DNA from: Flavobacterium succinicans LMG 10402
Lineage (GTDB): Bacteria; Bacteroidota; Bacteroidia; Flavobacteriales; Flavobacteriaceae
Direction: 5' to 3'
Assembly: GCF_000611675.1 (NCBI RefSeq)
Contig: NZ_JATV01000008.1
Span: 186,001 to 250,000, forward strand
Length of the DNA stretch: 64,000 bases
Part shown: one piece after another, positions 33,236 through 41,702 of the stretch
Layout: every line of letters begins with the position of its first letter
How positions within the stretch are numbered: position 1 is the first letter of the stretch
The notes under the pieces: model-generated
The model's input: the letters and a program-made list of their open reading frames with translations, nothing else
What the model was told of the DNA's origin: nothing
Databases searched by the model: none
Program-made: the position numbers and the translations under genes

Positions 33236-34255
33236 ATGAGAATAGGGATGAACCCTCAAAAGGAGGAAGGAAAGATTGAGATGAAATCTTTTCATAGAAT
33301 TATTTTAGTAGTTTATATACCCAACGAAGAAGGATTTTATAAGAATTCTTTGGATGTGTTTAAGTTATGTTTAGATTCTTTAATCGTGACGATTAATTCA
33401 AGAGCATTAATAACAGTGGTTAATAATGGATCTTATGCTAAAGTGTCGAAATTTTTAGAAAAATATTTAAAAGATAAAAAGATTGATACTTTAATTACTC
33501 ACAATGCAAATATTGGGAAAATTGATGCACAGATTGGTGCGGCAAGAGGGGCAAGAGAAAAATATATAACCCTATCGGATACAGATATTTTGTTCGTGAA
33601 AGGATGGCAAGAAAATGTTGAAAAGGTTTTTGAAAAATTTGAGAATGTTGGTTCGGTTTCACCAATTCCAGTGAGACACGCCATTTATTATGGTACAAGC
33701 TCTGTATTGAAAAGTATTGTTTTAAATAAAAATAAATTTAAGGAAATTCCAATTGCGGATAATTTTAATAACTATAATCGATATTTAGAAAGTATTAATT
33801 GGGATTTAGAAACGAATGAAAATGTCAAATGGCCTGTTGTGGAAAACGATGGGTTTGAAGCTGTCATTGGAAGTGGTCATCAAATTTTAACCATTGACAG
33901 AGATATATTATTCACCACAGTTCCATCCAATCCAAGTCTTATCCTAGTTGGAAACAATTCTGAGTTTAAGTATATTGATGAACCAATTGATAAATCGGGA
34001 AAGTTAAGGTTATCTACATTTAATAATTTTGCATTTCATATGGGTAATACAATTGAATCATGGATGGTGGAAGTTTATCAAAACAATATTAATAAAGATA
34101 CATTTCAAACTAAGCATGCTTTTGAACATTACACTTGCCAATTTGATATACACAACACTAAAAGTAGCTTTAAAAAGTATAATCTTAAAAAAAGTATTAT
34201 CAAGTTTTTTTTTCAATTGGTATTGAAAAAAAATAGTGAGTTTAAGTTGAAATAA
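33236..34255 (+). CDS. GT-A (GT2-like) glycosyltransferase
   Basis: A 339-residue protein: RIILVVYIPNEEGFYKNSLD (21-40), ITVVNNGSY, HNANIGKIDAQIGAARGARE and ITLSDTDILF as the DXD-like metal site. The start is uncertain. ATG 33236 gives a polar 15-residue leader, while ATG 33281 follows a purine-rich AGGAGGAAGGAAAG and begins just before the first strand. The C-terminus is rich in Lys. Likely an inverting transferase; no substrate can be proposed. Confidence 0.7.
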   Translation: MRIGMNPQKEEGKIEMKSFHRIILVVYIPNEEGFYKNSLDVFKLCLDSLIVTINSRALITVVNNGSYAKVSKFLEKYLKDKKIDTLITHNANIGKIDAQIGAARGAREKYITLSDTDILFVKGWQENVEKVFEKFENVGSVSPIPVRHAIYYGTSSVLKSIVLNKNKFKEIPIADNFNNYNRYLESINWDLETNENVKWPVVENDGFEAVIGSGHQILTIDRDILFTTVPSNPSLILVGNNSEFKYIDEPIDKSGKLRLSTFNNFAFHMGNTIESWMVEVYQNNINKDTFQTKHAFEHYTCQFDIHNTKSSFKKYNLKKSIIKFFFQLVLKKNSEFKLK

Positions 34256-34281
34256 GTTAACAAGAGTAATGTTTTTGACAA

Positions 34282-35199
34282 ATGAAAAAAGTTTCTTGTC
34301 GCTTCTCTATCCTAATCACAACCAAAAACCGTTTGCCTGATTTGGTGTATACGTTGCAACGCATTCGGCATTTAATCGAAAGAGAGGACGTTGTTTGTGT
34401 GATTTGTGATGATGGTTCTCAAGACGGAACTTCGGATTACATACTGCAACATTTTCCAAATATTATCTTGCATACAAATGAACAATCTAAAGGTTATTTG
34501 TATTGCAGGAACAAAATGCTGAATGAAACCAAGGCTGATTATGCCATTTCACTAGATGATGATGCGCATTTTATTACAGCTGAACCATTAGAAAGCATTG
34601 CTGCCTATTTTGAAGATAATCCTAAGGTAGGCTTGCTAGGACTCAGAGTATTTTGGTCTAAAGAACAACCATCAACTGAGACTTCAAATGAAGTTCCTAT
34701 CCGGATGAAAAGTTTTGTGGGTTGTGGGCATGTTTGGCGAATGACAGCTTGGCGCACTATTCCGAATTACCCTGAATGGTTTGTTTTTTACGGAGAAGAA
34801 GATTTTGCGTCGTATCAGTTGTTTAAAAAAAAATGGGAAATTCATTATTTGCCCCAAATTTTAGTCCATCACAGAGTGGATATCAAAGCAAGAAAAACCC
34901 AAGCGGATTATAGTCTTCGTTTAAGGCGCTCATTATGTTCTGGTTGGAGTTTGTATTTCTTGTTTTATCCTTTACAAAGCATCCCAAGAAAAATGGGCTA
35001 CTCTCTTTGGATGCAATTCAAATTGAAAGTATGCAAAGGAGATTGGAGCGCTTTACAAGCAATCGTTTCGGCATTGTTAGATTTACTAAAGACTATTCCT
35101 AAAATTATAAAAAATAGCAACCGACTAACGGATTCGGAGTATGCAGCCTATCAAAAAATAGAAAATGCTAGAATTTATTGGGCACCCAAAGAAGAATAG
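34282..35199 (+). CDS. GT2 glycosyltransferase
   Basis: A 305-residue GT-A enzyme: FSILITTKNRLPDLVYTLQR (8-27), VICDDGSQDGT (40-50), YCRNKML and ISLDDDAHF (89-97) as the metal site. WFVFYGEEDFASYQLFKK is the acceptor-side motif. It has higher GC than the previous four genes. It ends the glycosyltransferase run and is followed within 10 bp by a strong hairpin terminator. Confidence 0.87.
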   Translation: MKKVSCRFSILITTKNRLPDLVYTLQRIRHLIEREDVVCVICDDGSQDGTSDYILQHFPNIILHTNEQSKGYLYCRNKMLNETKADYAISLDDDAHFITAEPLESIAAYFEDNPKVGLLGLRVFWSKEQPSTETSNEVPIRMKSFVGCGHVWRMTAWRTIPNYPEWFVFYGEEDFASYQLFKKKWEIHYLPQILVHHRVDIKARKTQADYSLRLRRSLCSGWSLYFLFYPLQSIPRKMGYSLWMQFKLKVCKGDWSALQAIVSALLDLLKTIPKIIKNSNRLTDSEYAAYQKIENARIYWAPKEE

Positions 35200-35207
35200 C
35201 TTTGTAA

Positions 35208-35255
35208 AAACCGTGCAAATTGAAAATTGCGTTTTCAATTTGCGCGGTTTTATGA
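35208..35255 (+). terminator. strong hairpin terminator ending the glycosyltransferase operon
   Basis: A 19-bp stem, AAACCGTGCAAATTGAAAA (35208-35226) with TTTTCAATTTGCGCGGTTT (35232-35250), one G:U-type pair, a 5-nt loop and a T-rich tail. A related but weaker inverted repeat starting GTGCAAATTGAAAAT recurs at 35385-35418. Confidence 0.85.
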
Positions 35256-35352
35256 TTTATTTGATTTAATTACTTGATAATCAGTGATTAATTGTGTTTT
35301 TTTTAAAGAATAGTGCTTTTATTCTTTTAATCTGTCTTTCGTTTCTGTTTTT

Positions 35353-35418
35353 TTTGTTTTTTAAATGGTTTTTTAATTAAATTTGTGCAAATTGAAAATG
35401 TAATTTACAATATGCGTG
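35353..35418 (+). promoter_or_regulatory. promoter and adjoining inverted repeat before the dead ATPase gene
   Basis: TTTG (35353-35356), 21 bp, TAAATTTG (35378-35385). Directly after it an imperfect palindrome GTGCAAATTG ... CAATATGCGTG (35385-35418) runs into the ATG at 35412 and shares 15 bp with the terminator hairpin at 35208. Confidence 0.5.
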
Positions 35419-36565
35419 ATTTTATCCAAAGAAAGATAGAAGCTACTATTCAATAGTATCTTAAAATATTTCCAGTTGTTGCAGTTTTAGGACCTAGACA
35501 ATGTGGTAAATCTACGCTGGTCAAAAACTTGTCTCAACATTGGGGGGCTTCGTTGTTTTTGGATTTGCAATATGATGCTGATTTGGGGAAACTCGATCAG
35601 CCGACTTTTTTCTTTGCATCCAATGCCGATAAAATTATCTGTTTGGATGAAATTCAGTTGGTTCCACAATTGTTTTCGGTTTTGCGAAGCGTGGTGGATC
35701 AAAATCGTCAAAATGGAAAGTTTGTGTTGTTGGGTACTGCTTCTCGGGATTTGATTCAACATACTTCAGAGAGTTTAGCAGGTAGAATTGGAATGGTGTA
35801 TCTGTCGCCTTTTACCCTCAATGAATTGGATGATTTGCGAAATTTTGACCTCCAAAAGTTTTGGTTGCGTGGTGGTTTTCCAAATAGTTATTTAGCAGAC
35901 AGTGATGATTTAAGTGGGATTTGGCGGGATAATTTTATTAAAACGTTTGTAGCCCGCGATATTCCGCAGTTGGGTTTTCAAATTCCAGCCTTGCAGTTGC
36001 GTCGTTTTTTAATGATGTGCGCGCATCACCAAGGGCAATTGATTAATTATTCCAAATTAGGCGAATCTTTAGGTTTGACCCATCCGACCATTCGTCGCTA
36101 TGTCGATTTGTTGGAGCAGACCTTTATTTTGAGGACGCTTCCTCCGTATGAAGTGAATGTGAAAAAACGCTTGGTGAAAGCCCCAAAGGTTTTTGTTCGT
36201 GATTCAGGGTTGTTACATCAATTATTAGCCATTTCGGATTTTAATGCACTGCTTGGCCATCCAGTTTTTGGTGCTTCTTGGGAAGGAGTAGTGATCGAAA
36301 ATATACTAGTGAATTATCCAGATTGGGATTGTTATTTTTATCGTACCGCTACAGGCGATGAATTGGATTTGGTCTTAGAAAAAGGGATGCAACGTCTTGC
36401 TATTGAATGTAAGGCTTCTACTGTACTAAGTTAACCAAAGGATTTTATCGTGCGCTAGAAGTAGTACAACCCCAACAAACGTTTGTCATTATCCCTGCGC
36501 CGGTTTCTTATGAAATAGCTCCAAATATTACAGTATGTGGATTATCGGAGTTTTTGAGACTTTAA
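35412..36565 (+). pseudogene. AAA ATPase with DUF4143 domain, inactivated
   Basis: ATG 35412 opens RDFIQRKIEATIQ, stopped by TAG at 35454-35456. The same frame continues FPVVAVLGPRQCGKSTLVKN with a full Walker A, then KIICLDEIQLVP (Walker B), LLGTASRDLIQ and the DUF4143 part (IECKAST) to TAA 36432-36434. Another frame then carries the true C-terminus TKGFYRALEVVQPQQTFVII to TAA 36563-36565. One nonsense and one frameshift are present. Family members are single-gene accessory ATPases with a C-terminal nuclease-like domain; an intact relative lies at 48734. No sugar-related role. Confidence 0.83.
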
Positions 36566-36596
36566 CTTTGTCAAAGTTTTGAACTTTGACAAAGTT
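36564..36596. repeat. 33-nt palindrome, variant copy of the AACCCTGTCAGAGTT family
   Basis: AACTTTGTCAAAGTT (36564-36578), loop TTG, AACTTTGACAAAGTT (36582-36596): a perfect 15-bp stem. It has the same arm and loop lengths as the copies at 40795, 41655, 44669 and 45610. Confidence 0.75.
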
Positions 36597-36611
36597 AAAG
36601 TTTGCTTTTGT

Positions 36612-36619
36612 TATCTTTG
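36612..36619 (+). promoter_or_regulatory. -7 box for neuA
   Basis: TATCTTTG matches TAnnTTTG exactly, 20 bp before the TTG start. The nearest suitable TTTG (36585-36588) is 23 bp upstream and sits inside the palindrome, so the hairpin and the promoter overlap. Confidence 0.5.
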
Positions 36620-36638
36620 ACCGCCAAAAATACCGCAT

Positions 36639-37304
36639 TTGAAAACGATTGCTATTATTCCCGCTCGAGGTGGCTCGAAGCGACTGAAAGATAAAAACAT
36701 CAAAGTCCTTAATGGCTTGCCTTTGTTAGTGCATAGTATTCGGTATGCGCAACAATTCCCTGATCTTATTGATGGGATTTATGTCAGTACCAATGATGCC
36801 TTTATTAAAGCCGTAGCCCTTACTTATGGCGCTCAAGTGATTGATAGACCCGAGGCTTTGTCGGGTGATCATGCCACCACCATTTCGGCACTACAACATG
36901 TTTTGGATAACGTTTCTGATACGGTACAACACGTTGTTTTATTGCAGCCCACTAATCCTTTACGTCCTGATGATTTACTGCCTGAAGCCCTGAAGTGCTA
37001 CCTCGAAGGAAAGTACGAGAGCTTGTTTACAGTGAGTCGCAATCACCAAAAATTAGGGAAAATTATCGAAAATCAATTCGTTCCCTTTAATTACGAATTA
37101 GGCCAACGGAGTCAGGATTTAGAACCTTTGTATTTCGAGAACGGTCTGCTCTATGTGCTGCAATCGGATTTGATTCGACAAGGCAAAATTATGGGAGCAC
37201 ATTCCTTACCCTTTATCGTAGACAATCCTTTTTCAGAAGTTGATATAGATACCCAAGCCGATTTTGATTATGCAGCGTATTTGATGGGAAAAGTGAAGAA
37301 GTGA
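36639..37304 (+). CDS. neuA: CMP-N-acylneuraminate (nonulosonate) cytidylyltransferase
   Basis: Activates a nonulosonic acid with CTP. A 221-residue GT-A-like enzyme: AIIPARGGSKRLKDKNIKVL (5-24) is the P-loop-like nucleotide motif, then YVSTNDAFIKAV, RPEALSGDHATT, LLQPTNPLRPDD and FSEVDIDTQADF near the C-terminus. The start is TTG 36639; there is no ATG before the conserved strand. The last codons and the stop overlap a heptanucleotide repeat. neuB follows after 157 bp and neuC after a further gene, so the product is CMP-Neu5Ac or a close relative. Confidence 0.88.
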   Translation: MKTIAIIPARGGSKRLKDKNIKVLNGLPLLVHSIRYAQQFPDLIDGIYVSTNDAFIKAVALTYGAQVIDRPEALSGDHATTISALQHVLDNVSDTVQHVVLLQPTNPLRPDDLLPEALKCYLEGKYESLFTVSRNHQKLGKIIENQFVPFNYELGQRSQDLEPLYFENGLLYVLQSDLIRQGKIMGAHSLPFIVDNPFSEVDIDTQADFDYAAYLMGKVKK

Positions 37305-37360
37305 GAAGTGAGAAGTGAGAAGTGAATAGTGAGAAGTGAATAGTGAGAAGTGAAAAGTAA
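37298..37360 (+). repeat. heptanucleotide tandem repeat, GAAGTGA class
   Basis: Nine 7-mers in phase (GAAGTGA with ATAGTGA variants) start within the last codons of neuA and include its stop. The same class occurs at 57438-57479. Confidence 0.75.
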
Positions 37361-37461
37361 GAAGGCAGAAGATAGATTTGAGAAGGCAGATGTGAGATGA
37401 TAGACGAAAGAAGAAAAAAGCGAAAAAGAAAACCGACAACAGACAACCGACAACAGAAATA

Positions 37462-38502
37462 ATGAATCCCTACATAGAAATAGCAGGTAGAAAAATAGGT
37501 CCAGATTATCCTCCTTTGGTGATTGCCGAAATTGGTATCAACCACGAGGGGTCATTGGAAGTGGCCAAAGCAATGGTAGATGCTGCTCAACGAGCGGGAG
37601 TTGAGGTGGTGAAACACCAGACCCATATAGTTGAAGATGAAATGGCAGGAGCAGCCAAGAATGTAATTCCAGGCAACGCCGATGTTTCTATTTACGAAAT
37701 TATGGAGCGTTGCTCGTTGGATGAAGCAGATGAATTGGAATTGAAAAAGTATGTGGAAAGTAAAGGGATGATTTTTATTTCAACGCCTTTCTCTCGTGCC
37801 GCAGCCGAACGATTGAAAAAGTTTGATATACCCGCATATAAAATTGGATCTGGGGAGTGCAATAATTATCCGCTTCTGGAGCATATTGCCTCGTTTGGTA
37901 AACCAGTTATTTTGAGCACTGGAATGAATACTATTGAAAGTATTCGCAAAGCGGTGGCTATTTTTGACCGCCATCAAGTGCCAGTAGCTTTGTTGCATAC
38001 GACCAATTTGTATCCGACGCCGATACATTTGGTCCGATTGGGAGCTATGATTCAAATGCATGATGCTTTTCCAGACAAAGTATTCGGATTAAGCGATCAC
38101 ACTTTGAATAATAATGCTTGTTTGGGAGCAGTCGCTTTGGGCGCTAGTATTTTGGAACGTCATTTTACGGATCATATGCAGCGCACTGGACCCGATATAG
38201 TTTGCAGTATGGACGAGTTCACTACCAAAGAATTGATTGTTAGTTCGAATGAAATTTGGCAAATGCGAGGTGGTGTAAAAGCACCTGCAGAAGAAGAGAA
38301 AGTAACTATAGATTTTGCCTTCGCTACCGTTTGTGCTATTGCGGATATTAAAGAAGGTGAGCTATTTACCAAAGACAATATTTGGGTGAAACGACCTGGT
38401 ACTGGTGCCATTTTAGCGGAACATTTTGAATCGCTATTAGGTAAAAAAGCAACTCGAGTTATTGCAAATGATGAACAGTTGCGTTGGGAAGATATTCAAT
38501 AA
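37462..38502 (+). CDS. neuB: N-acetylneuraminate/nonulosonate synthase
   Basis: Condenses phosphoenolpyruvate with ManNAc or a related 6-carbon sugar. A 346-residue protein with a TIM-barrel NeuB domain: [20 protein letters not shown] (19-38), KHQTH (51-55), [37 protein letters not shown] and ERHFTD. The C-terminal SAF antifreeze-like domain (about 285-346) includes [14 protein letters not shown]. All elements of NeuB/LegI enzymes are present. Without LegB/C/H-type genes nearby, Neu5Ac is more likely than legionaminic acid, but the precursor cannot be proven. Confidence 0.9.
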   Translation: MNPYIEIAGRKIGPDYPPLVIAEIGINHEGSLEVAKAMVDAAQRAGVEVVKHQTHIVEDEMAGAAKNVIPGNADVSIYEIMERCSLDEADELELKKYVESKGMIFISTPFSRAAAERLKKFDIPAYKIGSGECNNYPLLEHIASFGKPVILSTGMNTIESIRKAVAIFDRHQVPVALLHTTNLYPTPIHLVRLGAMIQMHDAFPDKVFGLSDHTLNNNACLGAVALGASILERHFTDHMQRTGPDIVCSMDEFTTKELIVSSNEIWQMRGGVKAPAEEEKVTIDFAFATVCAIADIKEGELFTKDNIWVKRPGTGAILAEHFESLLGKKATRVIANDEQLRWEDIQ

Positions 38503-38539
38503 TAGTAAGTTGTGTTTTGTAGCCTATAAAACAATTTTA

Positions 38540-39658
38540 ATGATTGCAACAAAAAAAAGCCGATTAAGAGAATTAGATTTTTTGAGAGGAATAGCTATTC
38601 TTTTAGTTTTATTTAGACATCAAAAGTTGTTTGATTTTACCAGTAAAATGGGTTGGATTGGTGTCGATCTTTTCTTCGTTTTAAGTGGTTTTTTAGTTTC
38701 AGGTTTGTTGTTTCAAGAGTATATAAAGTTTGGGAATATCAAACCTAAATTGTTTTTAATCAGAAGAGGATTCAAAATTTATCCAATCTATTTTTTGTTT
38801 TATTTTCTATATATTACACCTAAAATTATTAAACATCAATTTGAATGGAAAGGATTGTTCTCTGATTTTTTCTTTATTCAAAATTATGTTTATGGTTGGG
38901 GATACGCCTATGTTCCGAGTTGGTCATTGGCTGTCGAAGAGCATTTTTATTTTGGATTCGCATTGTTATTTTGGTTCGCTATTAAGAATAACTTTTTTGT
39001 TTTTAAAAATAGTTTTAGAGTTTTTACGCTCAGTAAATTTGAGCTTTTATTAGTTTCAATTATGGTATTGACTTTAATAATGCGATTGATTAGCGCTTTT
39101 TATTTTACTGAAAATGGTAGCAGAAACATCACCATGACGCACCTTAGAATGGATTCTCTTTTAGCAGGAGTCTTACTATCCTATTGGTATTATTTTAAAA
39201 AGGATAAACTACTGCAATTTTTTACAAGTAATAAAGTTAAATTATTGATTTTAGTGTTATTATTGCTTTCATTTACGCCATTTGTTGATTTTGAGGAATC
39301 CTTTTTTGTAAGGACTTTTGGTTTTACTTTTCTTTATGTGGCTTTTGGAATTTTAATAGCACATTTTCTTACTGATGTAAACATAAATACCCAATTGGAT
39401 ACTTTTTTGTCAAAACCTATGACCGATGGGATTAGTAAAATAGGATTCTCATCCTATTCCATTTATATTATTCATGGATTTGTGAATTGGATGTTTGCCT
39501 TGATTAATACCTACATTTTAAATAGTTGTATCAACCAAACGTTTACTTTTGTAGTAACTTCTATTCTAAGCGTGCTGAGTGGGATGTTTATGACTCTTTA
39601 TATTGAAAATTATTTTTTAAAAATGAGGAATAAGTATTATCCAAGTCGGATTGATTAA
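38540..39658 (+). CDS. acyltransferase 3 family membrane protein
   Basis: A 372-residue inner-membrane protein with about ten hydrophobic segments. RLRELDFLRGIAILLVLFRH (8-27) is the family signature with Arg16 and the His27 region. WIGVDLFFVLSGFLVSGLLF and the PSWSLAVEEHFYFGFAL motif follow. Such enzymes O-acylate (usually acetylate) sugars across the inner membrane, and sialic acids are common targets. The frame extends upstream to 38462 inside neuB, but ATG 38540 is the natural start. Its place between neuB and neuC makes acylation of the nonulosonic-acid-containing glycan the best guess. Confidence 0.85.
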   Translation: MIATKKSRLRELDFLRGIAILLVLFRHQKLFDFTSKMGWIGVDLFFVLSGFLVSGLLFQEYIKFGNIKPKLFLIRRGFKIYPIYFLFYFLYITPKIIKHQFEWKGLFSDFFFIQNYVYGWGYAYVPSWSLAVEEHFYFGFALLFWFAIKNNFFVFKNSFRVFTLSKFELLLVSIMVLTLIMRLISAFYFTENGSRNITMTHLRMDSLLAGVLLSYWYYFKKDKLLQFFTSNKVKLLILVLLLLSFTPFVDFEESFFVRTFGFTFLYVAFGILIAHFLTDVNINTQLDTFLSKPMTDGISKIGFSSYSIYIIHGFVNWMFALINTYILNSCINQTFTFVVTSILSVLSGMFMTLYIENYFLKMRNKYYPSRID

Positions 39659-39668
39659 CACTTTTAAA

Positions 39669-40796
39669 ATGAAAAAAATAGTATTTCTTACCGGTACTCG
39701 TGCCGATTTTGGTAAAATAAAATCATTGATTTCAATTCTGGAAGTACATCCTGAATTTGAAGTTTTTGTTTTTGTGACGGGTATGCATTTACAGGAAGAA
39801 TACGGCTATACTTTATTAGAGATTGAACGTTGTGGTTATAAAAACATTCATACTTTTTCTAATCACACACACGAAACGACTATGGATTTGACTTTGGCCA
39901 AAACCATAGAAGGTTTTTCGGGATATGTAAAAGAAATACAACCTGATTTAATTGTCGTTCATGGGGATAGAGTAGAGACTTTGGCGGGAGCGATTGTGGG
40001 GTCTTTGAGTAATATTTTGGTAGCACATATAGAAGGAGGAGAAGTGTCGGGCACCGTCGATGAATTGATTCGTCACAGTGTGAGTAAATTGAGTCATATT
40101 CATTTTGTTTCCAATACGGAGGCGGCGCAACGACTGCAACAAATGGGTGAAATTAAGGAATCTATTTTTACTATCGGTTCACCAGATATTGATATCATGT
40201 TCTCCGATCAGCTTCCGGATCTAGCCGTTGCTAAAAGCTATTATCAATTGGATTTCGAAACCTACGCCATTGCCATGTTTCATCCTGTAACCACAGAGAT
40301 TGATCAGATGGAAGCCTACGCCCAAAACTTCGTAGCCGCTTTGCTTGCTGATCATCATAACTATTTGGTGGTCTATCCAAATAATGATTTAGGCAGCCGA
40401 TTGATTTTGAAAGCCTACGAAGGGTTGAAAGGGAATCCTAGATTCCGCATTATACCTTCTTTGCGTTTTGAATATTTCCTGACCTTACTAAAAAACAGTC
40501 AATTTATCATTGGTAACAGCAGTGCTGGGATTCGAGAGGCCCCTTATTACGGTATTCCTATTATCAATATAGGAACTCGTCAACAAAATAGGGCTGTTCA
40601 TGCGGATATCCTTCATGTAGATTATCAAAAAGTTTCTATTTTAGAGTCGCTTAAAGCTATTGATTCTCACGCCATAACCATCTGTGATTCGGATTTTGGA
40701 CAAGGGAATAGTGCTAAGTTATTTTTAGATTGTCTACAATCGGCAACAATTTGGAATAGTAATCATCAGAAACAGTTTAGGGATTTGTACAATTAA
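39669..40796 (+). CDS. neuC: hydrolysing UDP-GlcNAc 2-epimerase (NeuC/LegG)
   Basis: Makes ManNAc (or the 2,4-diacetamido analogue) plus UDP, feeding NeuB. 375 residues from ATG 39669. IVFLTGTRADFGKI (4-17) is the typical GTRADFGK start; further motifs are VVHGDRVETLAGA, AHIEGGEVSGTVDE, IRHSVSKLSHIHFVS and IGNSSAGIREAPYYGIP. The GGEVSGTxDExxRHxxSKLSH form marks the hydrolysing NeuC group. The stop codon overlaps the left arm of a 33-nt palindrome. It completes a neuA-neuB-neuC set within 4.2 kb. Confidence 0.9.
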   Translation: MKKIVFLTGTRADFGKIKSLISILEVHPEFEVFVFVTGMHLQEEYGYTLLEIERCGYKNIHTFSNHTHETTMDLTLAKTIEGFSGYVKEIQPDLIVVHGDRVETLAGAIVGSLSNILVAHIEGGEVSGTVDELIRHSVSKLSHIHFVSNTEAAQRLQQMGEIKESIFTIGSPDIDIMFSDQLPDLAVAKSYYQLDFETYAIAMFHPVTTEIDQMEAYAQNFVAALLADHHNYLVVYPNNDLGSRLILKAYEGLKGNPRFRIIPSLRFEYFLTLLKNSQFIIGNSSAGIREAPYYGIPIINIGTRQQNRAVHADILHVDYQKVSILESLKAIDSHAITICDSDFGQGNSAKLFLDCLQSATIWNSNHQKQFRDLYN

Positions 40797-40827
40797 CCCT
40801 GTCAGAGTTCTGAACTCTGACAAGGTT
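40795..40827. repeat. 33-nt palindrome, AACCCTGTCAGAGTT family
   Basis: AACCCTGTCAGAGTT, loop CTG, AACTCTGACAAGGTT (one mismatch). It has no T-run after it, so it is not a classical terminator. Confidence 0.75.
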
Positions 40828-41018
40828 CTAGGGTTGAAGAAAGAGGTTAAGGATGTTTAAATTGGAAAAAAAGAATTACGGATATGGTTTTGTAGGAATT
40901 AAAATTCGTTTATATTTACTTTAGTCGCTTTATTTCTAGTTTTTTGAGGGTTTTAAATCCTAAAAGGGCTATTTGAGATAAAGGATAGAATGACTTGAAG
41001 TAACCTATAAAAACAAGG

Positions 41019-41642
41019 ATGGTAAACGAAAAATATAAAAAAGAGCCGCTAGTCGCAGGAAATTATTACCATATCTATAATCGTGGAAATAATGGGCAGG
41101 ATATTTTTTTTGATTCAGGGAATTATGACTATTTCTTGAAGTTGTACCACCAATACATTTATCCCATTGCGGAAACCTATGCTTGGTGTTTGATGAAAAA
41201 CCATTTTCATTTGTTGGTATACCTACGAACAGAAAATGAAATTTTAAAGGATTTTTTGGAATATTCTACTGTTGAGAGTCCAAAAACTTTGGATCCATCT
41301 AAACAATTTGGGCATCTATTTAATGCCTATACACAAGCTATCAATAAGCGATATTCTCGGACAGGTGTTTTGTTTGAGAAACCATTCGAAAGGAAGCTAA
41401 TTACATCAGAAAAATATTTGAATAATCTCATTTACTACATTCATAATAATCCGGTTCATCATGGTTTTGTTAAAACAATGGCTGACTATCCTTGGTCATC
41501 ATACGGGAGTATGGTGTCGGATAAACCCACGAAGTTGCAAAGAGATGAGGTTTTAGAAATGTTTCTTGGTCGTCAAAATTTTGTAGACTACCATGCGAAA
41601 GAACAAGTAGTTAATGATGTTATAGAATTTTTAATAGAGTAA
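41019..41642 (+). CDS. REP-associated-type tyrosine transposase (Y1/IS200-like fold)
   Basis: A 207-residue single-domain HUH enzyme: YYHIYNRGNNGQDIFFD (16-32), CLMKNHFHLLVYL (57-69) with the HUH pair His62 and His64, RYSRTGVLFEKPFERK (111-126) and YLNNLIYYIHNNPVHH (133-148) with the candidate nucleophile Tyr140. This matches RAYT/TnpA-REP proteins, which cut and join single-stranded DNA at REP hairpins. It is flanked by 33-nt palindromes at 40795 and 41655, each within about 230 bp of the gene. No terminal ends of a full IS were found, so it behaves like a domesticated RAYT. Confidence 0.83.
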   Translation: MVNEKYKKEPLVAGNYYHIYNRGNNGQDIFFDSGNYDYFLKLYHQYIYPIAETYAWCLMKNHFHLLVYLRTENEILKDFLEYSTVESPKTLDPSKQFGHLFNAYTQAINKRYSRTGVLFEKPFERKLITSEKYLNNLIYYIHNNPVHHGFVKTMADYPWSSYGSMVSDKPTKLQRDEVLEMFLGRQNFVDYHAKEQVVNDVIEFLIE

Positions 41643-41654
41643 GCTGTAAATTTC

Positions 41655-41687
41655 AACCCTGTCAGAGTTTTGAACTCTGACAGGGTT
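41655..41687. repeat. 33-nt palindrome, AACCCTGTCAGAGTT family
   Basis: Perfect 15-bp stem with loop TTG, 13 bp after the transposase stop. It is followed by A10 rather than a T-run on the plus strand. Confidence 0.8.
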
Positions 41688-41702
41688 AAAAAAAAATAAC
41701 TA

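Noticed and set aside
40828..41018. Possible left end of an IS200/IS605 element for the transposase
   Set aside because: Only the 33-nt palindromes were found; no IS boundaries, accessory gene or subterminal hairpin pair of an IS200-type element could be recognised.
41655..41700. Intrinsic terminator after the transposase gene
   Set aside because: The stem is perfect but followed by a run of A, not T; it matches the 33-nt palindrome family found in other gaps without T-runs.
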